Assembly: GCA_964586175.1 (NCBI GenBank)
Contig: CAZPGL010000031.1
Coordinates: 1 to 23,866 of the forward strand
Reading direction: 5' to 3'
DNA: 23,866 nucleotides
DNA from: CAZPGL01 sp964586175
GTDB lineage: Bacteria > Actinomycetota > Acidimicrobiia > Acidimicrobiales > MedAcidi-G1
Under the pieces are notes generated by a model. That model did not search any database, was not told where the DNA came from, and saw only the letters and a list, made by a program, of their open reading frames with translations. Below, piece after piece: positions 14,568 to 21,491 of the stretch. Position 1 is the stretch's first letter. Each line of letters starts with the position of its first letter. The translations under genes and the position numbers were made by a program.

Positions 14568-14570
14568 GGT
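14565..14570 (+). promoter_or_regulatory. Possible -10 element upstream of selD
   Basis: TAAGGT begins with the TAA stop of the preceding gene. A start about 7 bases downstream would give selD a leader of roughly 70 bases ending in the GAGGGGG ribosome site (14636-14642). Confidence 0.3.
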
Positions 14571-14648
14571 CGATCCGGACGCCGCCGTCCTCGACGACGG
14601 GCCGGCACCGTCGACACGACCAGAACGAGACCCGAGAGGGGGCGAGAG

Positions 14649-15677
14649 ATGACCAGGCGACTGACCCAGTACAGCCACGGCGCCGGTTGAGGCTGCAAGC
14701 TCGCTCCCGGCGAGCTGGCGCACGTCGTGCGCCGCCTGACCCCCAGCGACGACCCGGCCTTGCTCGTGGGCGCGGCCAGCGGCGACGACGCCGCCGTGTG
14801 GCGACTCGACGACGACCGGGCCCTGGTCGTCACCGCCGACTTCATCACGCCGGTGGTCGACGACCCGCGCGTGTGGGGCCGGGTGGCTGCCGCCAACGCG
14901 GTGTCCGACGTGTACGCCATGGGGGGCCGGCCGCTGCTGGCCCTCAACCTCGTGGGATGGAACAGCGAGGAGCTGTCGACCGACCTGCTGGCCGAGGTGC
15001 TGCTCGGCGCCCAGGACATCGCCGCCGAAGGCGGCTTCGTCATCGCGGGCGGGCACACGGTGGACGACCCGGAACCCAAGTTCGGGCTGGCCGTCGTGGG
15101 TGAGGTGCATCCCGACCGGATGCTCGTCAACTCCGGCTTCCGGCCTGGCCAGGTGCTAGTGGTGACCAAGCCGCTGGGCGTGGGCGTCGTCACCACCGCC
15201 ATCAAGCGCGGCGACGGCACCGACGACGCCGTCGAAGCCGCCCTGGCGTCCATGACCCGGCTCAACGCCGCCGCGGCCCGGGTCGCCCTCGATGCCGATG
15301 CCACCGGAGCCACCGACGTCACCGGGTTCGGCCTGCTCGGCCATCTGGGTCGGGCGGTCCTCGAATCGGGTGTCGATGCCGAGATCGAGGTCGCTGCCGT
15401 GCCGTTGCTTCCCGGGGTCCGGTCGCTGGCCGAGGACGGAGCGGTACCGGGAGGCAGCCGCCGCAACCTGGCTTGGATCGACGACCGCCTGGACCGGGGT
15501 GGCCATGACGAGATCGACGTGCTGTTGATGGCCGATGCCCAGACCTCGGGGGGTCTGGTGTTCGGCGTCGCCCCCGACCGGGCCGCCGACGCCGTGGCGA
15601 CGCTCACCGGAACGGGGCATACGGCGGCTGTCGTCGGGCGGCTCACGGACGGCGGCGGCCGTATCAGGCTCGTCTAG
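14649..15677 (+). CDS. selD: Selenide, water dikinase SelD; a selenoprotein with UGA-encoded Sec14
   Basis: SelD makes selenophosphate from selenide and ATP, the selenium donor for Sec-tRNA. Reading from ATG 14649, with GAGGGGG 6 bases upstream, gives 342 residues with an in-frame TGA at 14688-14690 as codon 14. The context LTQYSHGAG-UGA-GCK matches E. coli LTQYSHGAGCGCK, so UGA replaces the active-site Cys17 and Lys17 here equals the essential Lys20. Later motifs are typical: GDDAAVW, TADFITPVVDDP, NAVSDVYAMGG, GGHTVDDPEPKFGL, TKPLGVGV, TDVTGFGLLGHL and DAQTSGGL. Sec at this site is known in other SelDs. A conventional ORF call would begin at GTG 14727 and lose the catalytic segment. Two hairpins follow the UGA. 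The stop TAG overlaps the ribosome site of the next gene. Confidence 0.95.
14698..14716 (+). promoter_or_regulatory. Hairpin 1 after the Sec codon of selD
   Basis: AGCTCGC (14698-14704) and GCGAGCT (14710-14716) pair perfectly around a TCCCG loop. The stem starts 8 bases after the UGA. Its loop has no G in the first two positions, which is atypical for a bacterial SECIS, so it may support or extend hairpin 2. Confidence 0.6.
14717..14733 (+). promoter_or_regulatory. Candidate bacterial SECIS hairpin of selD
   Basis: GGCGCAC (14717-14723) and GTGCGCC (14727-14733) form a perfect 7-bp stem closed by a GUC loop. The loop begins 34 bases after the UGA and has G then U at its start, matching the published bacterial SECIS pattern (small apical loop with an early G, roughly 16-37 bases from the UGA). 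It abuts hairpin 1 with no spacer. In bacteria SelB binds such a hairpin to insert selenocysteine. Confidence 0.6.
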
Positions 15678-15688
15678 GAGCATCCGGC

Positions 15689-16900
15689 GTGCCCCGACGT
15701 CTACCCGTCGAGATCCCCCAGTCGCCGGACGCCATCACCGACGCCTGGCTGACCGGGGTGTTGCGACCGTCGTGCGGGCTCACCGGTTCGACGGTGGTCG
15801 GACATTCGTGCCATGCACCGGGGGCCGGCGTCGGCTTCTCGAGCAACGCAATCCGGGTCGACCTCACTTGGGACGCCGCGGCGGGCGAGGACCCGCCCCG
15901 TCGGGTGCTGGTCAAGGTGCCGACAACCAACCGGTCCAACCGGGGGCTGGTGGAGAGCGAAGGCGGGTACGACCGTGAGTACCAGTTCTACGAGCGGTTC
16001 GCTGACGACTTCCCGGTGCGCATCCCTCGGCGCCTGTACGCGGCCCAGGACCCGGGTCGGTCCTGGAGGTCCATGGCCCGCCAGTTCCGGTTCGCCAACA
16101 CCGTGCCCGGGTTCGCCGCACGGTTCATCGGCCGCTACAGCCGCACGTTCGCCCGGCCCACCCGGCGGCGGGTCGTGATGGTGCTCGAGTACGTGGACAA
16201 TGCCCGGCTGACCCCGTTGGACGCCACCCCGACCGAATCGGATCTCGTCGAGGTGCTGGCTGCCCAGGCCCGCATCCACGCCGCCCATTGGCGTTCGCCG
16301 CTGCTCCGGGACGACGAGCCGTTCGGATGGCGTACCGGCACCCAGGTGCCCAACATCCTGCAGGGGACGTATGCGGTGTTCCGTGACCGGGTGGTGGCCG
16401 AACGGTCCCATCTGCTGACCCCGGACGTCATGGCTCTGGCCGACTGGATCGACGCCAACCTGGTCGCCGCCGTCGACCATCTCGACGAGCCGCTGGCTCT
16501 CCTGCACGGCGACGCCCGCAGCGACAACATGCTGTTCGACGACAACGGGCTGGTGATGATCGACTTCGGGCTGATCTCCAGCGGCCGGCCGGGCTGGGAC
16601 GTCGGCTACCTGCTGTCGGGCACGCTGGCCGACGGCCCGGAGGTCGCCGCCCAGCGTGACCGCCTGATCGCCGGGTACCACACCCGGCTGGTGGCCGCCG
16701 GGGTCACCGACCACTCGCTGGCCCAGCTCCGCAACGACGTCGATGTGACCGTGCTGTGGATGCTGCACCGCATGATCCTCACCGCAGCGGTGTTCGAGGG
16801 CTCGGGCTACGGCGAGGTAGATCTGTCCGACCTGTGGCTGGCCAAGATCCGGGCCCTCCTGCCCGGGTCACCGCCCGTTTTGGGCGACGTGTCGGCCTGA
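15689..16900 (+). CDS. APH/choline-kinase-fold phosphotransferase, substrate unknown
   Basis: The 403-residue protein has a complete small-molecule kinase core: a glycine-rich PGAGVGFSSNAIRV stretch (44-57), Lys76 in RVLVKVP, Glu97 in the DREYQFYE helix, the catalytic LLHGDARSDNMLF (Asp275, Asn280) and MIDFGL (Asp292). All catalytic residues are present, so it should be active. The family includes aminoglycoside, choline and ecdysteroid-type kinases and proteins near acyl-CoA dehydrogenases; the substrate cannot be assigned. GTG 15689 follows selD by 11 bp, and its GGAG site (15677-15680) overlaps the selD TAG stop, so the two are almost certainly co-transcribed. Confidence 0.88.
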   Translation: MPRRLPVEIPQSPDAITDAWLTGVLRPSCGLTGSTVVGHSCHAPGAGVGFSSNAIRVDLTWDAAAGEDPPRRVLVKVPTTNRSNRGLVESEGGYDREYQFYERFADDFPVRIPRRLYAAQDPGRSWRSMARQFRFANTVPGFAARFIGRYSRTFARPTRRRVVMVLEYVDNARLTPLDATPTESDLVEVLAAQARIHAAHWRSPLLRDDEPFGWRTGTQVPNILQGTYAVFRDRVVAERSHLLTPDVMALADWIDANLVAAVDHLDEPLALLHGDARSDNMLFDDNGLVMIDFGLISSGRPGWDVGYLLSGTLADGPEVAAQRDRLIAGYHTRLVAAGVTDHSLAQLRNDVDVTVLWMLHRMILTAAVFEGSGYGEVDLSDLWLAKIRALLPGSPPVLGDVSA

Positions 16901-16944
16901 GCCGCGGTCACGCGTCACCCGGGGGGCCGTTCCTGCGGTTGCGC

Positions 16945-17757
16945 CTAGCGGGTGCGGGGCTCGAGACGGGTGCCCGACGAGAACTGCTCGACGCCGTCGG
17001 CCATGGCCGCCGGGTTGGTCGACGTGGCGAGCAGGGACGCCGCCATCGAGCGGCCGCCGAGCCGACCCAGGTCCTGGGCGGCCCACAGGGCCCGCAGCGT
17101 GCCCTGCACGGCCCACGGGTCGTTGACGGCGATCGCCGCCGCCAGTCTGGCGGCCGCTTCGTCCAGCTCGGCGCCGGGCACGACCTCAGACACCAGGCCC
17201 ATCCGCAGCGCGGTGTCCGCCGAGATGCGTTCGGCGTTGCCGGTCAGCGACATGCGCATCACCTCGCCGAACGGCATCTTGGTCAGCATCTTCATCGGCT
17301 CGTAGATGGCCGGCATGCCGTAGGTGACGTGGGGGTCGAAGAACGTGGCGTGGTCGGCGGCGATCAGGATGTCGCATTCGCCGAGCAGGTAGAAGGCTCC
17401 GCCGCACGCCATGCCGTTGACGGCACCGACCACCGGCTTCCAGACGTCGTTCGACTTGGGCCCCAGCCAGTCGCCGGGGTCGTCGTACATGAAGTTGTTG
17501 GAGGTGCCGAACAGCGCTGGACCGCCGTGGAGCGCGGTGAAGGGTTCGTCCCGGTCGGTGCCGACGCAGAAGGCGGTGTCGCCCGAGCCGGTGATCACCA
17601 CCACCCGCACGTCGTCGTCGGACTTGACCGTCGTCCAGAGGTCGCGGAATTCGTGGCGCATGGTGGCGGTGAAGGCGTTGAGCGCCTCGGGCCGGTTCAA
17701 GGTGACGGTGGCGACGTGGTCGGCGGTGTCGACGCGGATGGTCTCGTAGTCGGCCAT
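16945..17757 (-). CDS. Crotonase-fold (enoyl-CoA hydratase-like) protein lacking both catalytic Glu
   Basis: The 270-residue protein has the crotonase pattern: VATVTLNRPEALNAFT (15-30), VRVVVITGSGDTAFCVGTD, the oxyanion region VNGMACGGAFYLLGECDILIA (113-133) and GLVSEVVP. The two glutamates of a true enoyl-CoA hydratase are replaced: the ELA position reads Tyr123 (GGAFYLL), and the QPE position reads DPHVTYGM, giving His143. It is more likely another crotonase-family enzyme (isomerase, hydrolase or C-C bond lyase) than a hydratase. ATG 17757 is preceded at 6 bases by TATGGT and has no Shine-Dalgarno site; the longer frame from 17871 runs through the divergent promoter. It is divergent from the amidohydrolase and may share its pathway. 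Confidence 0.88.
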   Translation of the reverse strand: MADYETIRVDTADHVATVTLNRPEALNAFTATMRHEFRDLWTTVKSDDDVRVVVITGSGDTAFCVGTDRDEPFTALHGGPALFGTSNNFMYDDPGDWLGPKSNDVWKPVVGAVNGMACGGAFYLLGECDILIAADHATFFDPHVTYGMPAIYEPMKMLTKMPFGEVMRMSLTGNAERISADTALRMGLVSEVVPGAELDEAAARLAAAIAVNDPWAVQGTLRALWAAQDLGRLGGRSMAASLLATSTNPAAMADGVEQFSSGTRLEPRTR

Positions 17758-17763
17758 GCCCTG

Positions 17764-17769
17764 ACCATA
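17764..17769 (-). promoter_or_regulatory. -10 element of the crotonase-fold gene (leaderless type)
   Basis: The minus strand reads TATGGT, 6 bases before the ATG at 17757; no Shine-Dalgarno site. Confidence 0.5.
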
Positions 17770-17809
17770 GCCGTGGCGCCCGCGTGGGCCGTCGCCCGGT
17801 CCTGGGCGG

Positions 17810-17815
17810 TACCGT
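17810..17815 (+). promoter_or_regulatory. -10 element of the amidohydrolase gene
   Basis: TACCGT lies 6 bases before an in-frame GTG at 17822. A transcript starting there could be read leaderlessly from 17822, or from GTG 17873, which has a strong ribosome site. Confidence 0.45.
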
Positions 17816-17853
17816 CGTGGCGTGTCGGACGGGCCAACGGGGCCCGCGTCCCC

Positions 17854-17864
17854 GGAGAGGAGGG
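17854..17864 (+). promoter_or_regulatory. Strong Shine-Dalgarno that decides the amidohydrolase start
   Basis: GGAGAGGAGGG lies 8 bases before GTG 17873. It favours this start over the in-frame GTG 17822. Confidence 0.7.
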
Positions 17865-17872
17865 CCAGCACG

Positions 17873-19063
17873 GTGAGCGACCATCATGACCTCGGCTACC
17901 GGCCGTTCGACTGCGACAACCACTACTACGAGGCCCACGACGCCTTCACGCGCCACGTCCCCGAACGCATGCAGCACCGGGTCGTGCAGTGGTGCGAGAT
18001 GGACGGCCGGCATCACCATGTAGTCGGCGGCAAGGTCAGCCGGGCGGTGGTCAATCCGACCTGGGACCCGATCGCCAAACCGGGGGCCCTCAACGCCTAT
18101 TTTCGGGGCAACCCGGAGGGCAAGAGCCCCATCGAGTACCTGCGTGACCGCGAGCCGCTGCGGGCCGAATACATCGACCGCGACGCCCGGGTGCGGGTCG
18201 TCGAGGAGCAGGGCCTCGAGGCGGTGTGGCTGTTCCCGACCCTCGGTGTGCTCTACGAGGAACCCCTCAAGCACGACATCGAGGCCGTCGGTGCCCTGAT
18301 GACCGGCTTCAACCGCTGGATGCTCGAGGACTGGGGTTTCGACTACCGGGACACCATCTTCGCTGCCCCGTACATCTCGCTGGCCGACGTCGACCTGGCG
18401 TGCGCCGAGGTCGACTGGGCCCTCGACAACGGGGCCCGCACGCTCGTGATGCGTCCGGCACCGGTGTGGACGGCCGACGGGTCCCGTTCGCCGGGCGACG
18501 CCATGTTCGACCCGTTCTGGGCCCGGGTGAACGAGGCGGGCATCACCGTCGTCGTGCACGCCGGCGACAGTGGGTACACCACCCAGGGCTATGCGGAAGA
18601 CGGCTTCGGTTCCCGCATGACCGGGAAGTACAAGCCGTCGATCAAGGCGTTCAACATCGAGCGGGCCGCCCACGACTGGTTGATCACCATGTCGATGGAG
18701 AAGATGTACACCCGCTTCCCGAACCTGCGGATCGCCTCGGTCGAGAACGGCTCCGACTACCTGGGCCTGCTGTTCCGCAAGCTCGTCCAGCAGGCGGCCA
18801 AGACGCCCCAGTGGTACGAAGAGGATCCGGTGGCCCTGTTCCGGGAGCACGTGTGGATGAACCCGTTCTGGGAGGACGACGTCGACGAGATCGTGGGCCT
18901 CATGGGTGCCGACCGGGTCATCTTCGGTTCCGACTGGCCCCACATCGAGGGCATGCCCCATCCGCTGGACTACGTCGTCGAGCTCAAGGGGCTCAGCGAC
19001 GCCGACCGGCAACTGGTGTTGCGCGACAACGTGCGGACCCTCAACGAGCTGCGGCCTGTGTGA
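17873..19063 (+). CDS. Amidohydrolase family 2 metal-dependent hydrolase
   Basis: The 396-residue TIM-barrel protein opens with FDCDNHYYE (the D/HxH-like metal site near the first strand). It continues with VWLFPTLG, VVVHAGDSGY (metal-ligand His), the ENGSDYLG strand and IFGSDWPHIEGMPHPL (catalytic Asp), and ends in NVRTLNEL. This is the amidohydrolase-2 group that includes ACMS decarboxylase-like and related hydrolases or decarboxylases of aromatic and CoA-linked catabolism. The substrate is unknown. Its stop overlaps the GTG of the carboxylase subunit (GTGA, 19060-19063), so the two are translationally coupled. An N-terminal extension of 17 residues from GTG 17822 is possible. Confidence 0.88.
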   Translation: MSDHHDLGYRPFDCDNHYYEAHDAFTRHVPERMQHRVVQWCEMDGRHHHVVGGKVSRAVVNPTWDPIAKPGALNAYFRGNPEGKSPIEYLRDREPLRAEYIDRDARVRVVEEQGLEAVWLFPTLGVLYEEPLKHDIEAVGALMTGFNRWMLEDWGFDYRDTIFAAPYISLADVDLACAEVDWALDNGARTLVMRPAPVWTADGSRSPGDAMFDPFWARVNEAGITVVVHAGDSGYTTQGYAEDGFGSRMTGKYKPSIKAFNIERAAHDWLITMSMEKMYTRFPNLRIASVENGSDYLGLLFRKLVQQAAKTPQWYEEDPVALFREHVWMNPFWEDDVDEIVGLMGADRVIFGSDWPHIEGMPHPLDYVVELKGLSDADRQLVLRDNVRTLNELRPV

Positions 19064-20667
19064 GCAGCGGCGAAGGGTGGCAGCCCGAACTCGACGAGTT
19101 GGCGGCACGGGAGGCGTTCGCCGAGCGCATGGGTGGCGACGAGAAGGTCGGCCGCCAGCGCGGGCAGGGCAAGCTCGACGTCCGTGATCGGATCGGCCAG
19201 CTGCTCGACGACGGGTCGTTTCACGAGATTGGCAAGATCGCCGGCACCCCCGAGTACGACGCCGACGGCAACCTGGTCGACCTGCGAGCCTCCAACTTCG
19301 TGTTCGGCCGGGGGCGGATCGACGACCGCACGGTGGTCGTGGCCGGCGACGACTTCACAGTGCGTGGCGGGGCCGCTGACGCCTCCATCATCACCAAGCA
19401 GATCGCCGCCGAACAGATGGCCGGCGAACTGCGGCTGCCGCTGGTCCGCCTCATCGACGGCACGGGCGGCGGCGGTTCGGTCAAGACCCTCGACACCGAC
19501 CCGCAGAAGCAGTCCGAGACCTCCTCGGTCGGGTACGGACGGGGGTCCCGGACCTACGTGCCGGCCAACCCGGGGTGGGAACACGTGGTCGCCAACCTGG
19601 CCACCGTGCCGGTGGTGGCCCTGGCATTGGGGCCGGTCGCCGGACTCGGCGCGGCGCGGGCGGTCACCAGCCACTACTCGGTGATGGTCAAGGGCCTGTC
19701 GCAGCTGTTCGTCGCCGGGCCACCGGTCGTCAACCGGTTGGGCGGCGAACAGGTCGACAAGGAGAGCCTCGGTGGCAGCCGCATCCACACCCGCAACGGT
19801 GCCATCGACGACGAGGTGGCGTCCGAAGACGAGGCCTTCGCACGAGCCCGACAGTTCCTGTCGTACCTGCCGTCGTCGGTCCACGAACTGGCGCCCCGCG
19901 GACCGGTCGACGACGACCCGCAGCGCACCGACGACACACTGCGCGATCTCGTGCCCCGAGACCGGCGACAGGTGTACAAGATGCGTGCCGCCATCGAGTC
20001 GGTCGTCGATCGGGGTTCATGGTTCGAGATGGGCGCCGGTTTCGGGCGATCGGCGATCTGCGGGCTGGCCCGGCTGGACGGTTGGCCGGTGGCCGTGCTG
20101 GCCGGCGACTCGTACCACTACGGGGGCGGATGGACCGCCGACGCCTCCCAGAAGGTCACCCGGTTCGTCGATCTGGCCGAGACGTTCCATCTGCCGGTCG
20201 TCCACCTGGTGGACAACCCGGGGTTCGTCATCGGCAGCGAGGCTGAGAAGGCGGCCACCATCCGCCACGGGTCGCGGGCGCTGGCCACCGTCTACCAGGC
20301 GTCCGTGCCGTGGTGCTCGGTGCTGGTCCGCAAGGCCTTCGGGGTGGCCGGAGCCGCCCATTCAGCCGCCCACCGGTTCCAGTACCGGTATGCGTGGCCG
20401 TCCGGCGACTGGGGGTCGCTGCCGGTAGAGGGTGGCGTCGAGGCCGCCTACCGGTCCGACCTCGAGGCCTCCGACGACCCCGAGGCGTTGCTGGCCGAGA
20501 TCACCGAGCGGCTCAACGCCGTGCGATCGCCCTTCCGCACCGCCGAGGCGTTCTTGGTCGAGGAGATCATCGACCCCAGCGACACCCGTCCGCTGCTGTG
20601 CGAGTTCGCCAACCTGGCGGCACCACTGCGCACCCCGGGTCCGGCCCGGTTCCCGTATCGGCCCTGA
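19060..20667 (+). CDS. Acyl-CoA carboxylase beta (carboxyltransferase) subunit
   Basis: The 535-residue protein has two crotonase-like halves (about 1-270 and 290-520), as in propionyl-, methylcrotonyl- and other biotin-dependent acyl-CoA carboxylases. Recognisable parts are GKLDVRDRIGQLLDDGSFHEIG, VVVAGDDFTVRGGAAD, ALGPVAGLGAARAVTSHYSVMV, then GGWTADASQKVTRFVDLAETFHLPVVHLVDNPGFVIGSEAEKA and KAFGVAGAAH. In the N-half the usual DSGGARIQEG acyl-CoA loop is replaced by IDGTGGGGSVKTL, so the substrate may not be propionyl-CoA. It transfers CO2 from carboxybiotin to an acyl-CoA. A biotinyl protein gene converges on its 3' end, but no biotin carboxylase gene is in the window. GTG 19060 overlaps the upstream stop. 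Confidence 0.9.
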   Translation: MSSGEGWQPELDELAAREAFAERMGGDEKVGRQRGQGKLDVRDRIGQLLDDGSFHEIGKIAGTPEYDADGNLVDLRASNFVFGRGRIDDRTVVVAGDDFTVRGGAADASIITKQIAAEQMAGELRLPLVRLIDGTGGGGSVKTLDTDPQKQSETSSVGYGRGSRTYVPANPGWEHVVANLATVPVVALALGPVAGLGAARAVTSHYSVMVKGLSQLFVAGPPVVNRLGGEQVDKESLGGSRIHTRNGAIDDEVASEDEAFARARQFLSYLPSSVHELAPRGPVDDDPQRTDDTLRDLVPRDRRQVYKMRAAIESVVDRGSWFEMGAGFGRSAICGLARLDGWPVAVLAGDSYHYGGGWTADASQKVTRFVDLAETFHLPVVHLVDNPGFVIGSEAEKAATIRHGSRALATVYQASVPWCSVLVRKAFGVAGAAHSAAHRFQYRYAWPSGDWGSLPVEGGVEAAYRSDLEASDDPEALLAEITERLNAVRSPFRTAEAFLVEEIIDPSDTRPLLCEFANLAAPLRTPGPARFPYRP

Positions 20668-20674
20668 CCCCCGG

Positions 20675-20899
20675 TCAGCCGGCGTCGACGACGGCTACCG
20701 GGTCGTCCTGGGAGACGGCGTCGCCTTCGGCGACCAGCAACTCGGTCACGACCCCTGGTGCCGGCGCCTCGACGGGGATCTCCATCTTCATCGACTCCAT
20801 GATGAGCACGGCCTGGCCGGCGTCGACACGATCGCCGACCGCGGCGACGATCTTCCACACCGTGCCGGTCACTGGGGTCTCGAGCTCGATCCGTGGCAT
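20675..20899 (-). CDS. Free-standing biotinyl carrier protein
   Basis: The 74-residue protein is a single biotinyl domain: TPVTGTVWKI, the beta-turn ESMKM with target Lys38, then IPVEAPAPGVVTELLVAEGDAV. The usual AMKM reads SMKM. It carries carboxybiotin between a biotin carboxylase and a carboxyltransferase. It converges with the carboxylase beta gene, 7 bp apart, and is divergent from the GNAT gene, so it is under separate transcription from its probable partner. ATG 20899 gives a whole domain with no spare residues. Confidence 0.92.
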   Translation of the reverse strand: MPRIELETPVTGTVWKIVAAVGDRVDAGQAVLIMESMKMEIPVEAPAPGVVTELLVAEGDAVSQDDPVAVVDAG

Positions 20900-20967
20900 G
20901 GGCGCCGAGTCCAGCAGGTGGCAACGGCGACTGCCACGACGGGCCAGGTAGCGGCCATGATGGGTGG

Positions 20968-21489
20968 ATGCAGCCTCCCGTGCTCGAGACCGAGCGTCTG
21001 ACCCTCCGGCCCTTCCGGGACGACGACCTCGACGCCTACTTCGCCGTGATGGACACGCCCGAGGTCCGGCGGTGGCTACATCTGTCCGAGAACTTCGACC
21101 GGGACACCGCCTGGGAGCAGATGGCGGCCTTCGCTGGCCAGTGGGCGTTGCGGGGTACCGGCCAATGGGCGGTGGTCGAGCGTTCCTCGGGCGTGCTCCT
21201 CGGCCGGGCCGGCCTCCACCATCCGGTGCGGGTGGACTGGCCGGGCGTCGAGCTGGGCTGGACGTTCCACCCCGATCACTGGGGGCGGGGCTATGCCACC
21301 GAGGCTGGCGCGGCGGCCCGCGACTACGCGTTCGACGTGCGGGGCGACGAGCGGTTGTTCAGTTGCATCCTGCCCGACAACGTGGCGTCGCAGGCCGTGG
21401 CCCGGCGACTGGGGTTCCGACTGCTGAAGGAGCGGTCCATGGCCTGGTTCCCGTCGGCACCTCACGGTGTCTGGACCCGGGAGGCCTGA
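20968..21489 (+). CDS. GNAT-family N-acetyltransferase (RimJ/RimL-like)
   Basis: The 173-residue protein starts with LETERLTLRPFRDDDLDAYF. It has the acetyl-CoA site GWTFHPDHWGRGYATEA (R-G-Y-A-T) and the C-terminal DNVASQAVARRLGFRLL of the Acetyltransf_3 group. Members acetylate protein N-termini or small molecules; the target is unknown. ATG 20968 fits the family start, and the longer frame from 20893 adds low-complexity residues and overlaps the biotinyl gene. Its stop is 2 bp from that of the opposing pseudokinase gene. Confidence 0.9.
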   Translation: MQPPVLETERLTLRPFRDDDLDAYFAVMDTPEVRRWLHLSENFDRDTAWEQMAAFAGQWALRGTGQWAVVERSSGVLLGRAGLHHPVRVDWPGVELGWTFHPDHWGRGYATEAGAAARDYAFDVRGDERLFSCILPDNVASQAVARRLGFRLLKERSMAWFPSAPHGVWTREA

Positions 21490-21491
21490 CC

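Noticed and set aside
14649..14727. selD read as a pseudogene or as starting at GTG 14727
   Set aside because: The start at 14727 lacks the conserved active-site segment. The in-frame TGA lies at the exact Sec/Cys site and the rest of the gene is intact, so recoding explains it better than decay.
13761..15110. 449-residue minus-strand open frame opposite the class V enzyme and selD
   Set aside because: Antisense shadow; His/Gly/Val-rich composition with no recognisable domain, opposite two well-supported genes.
17186..19108. 640-residue open frame on the minus strand opposite the amidohydrolase
   Set aside because: It is an antisense shadow in high-GC sequence. The plus-strand frame shows a full amidohydrolase and the minus frame shows no family motif.
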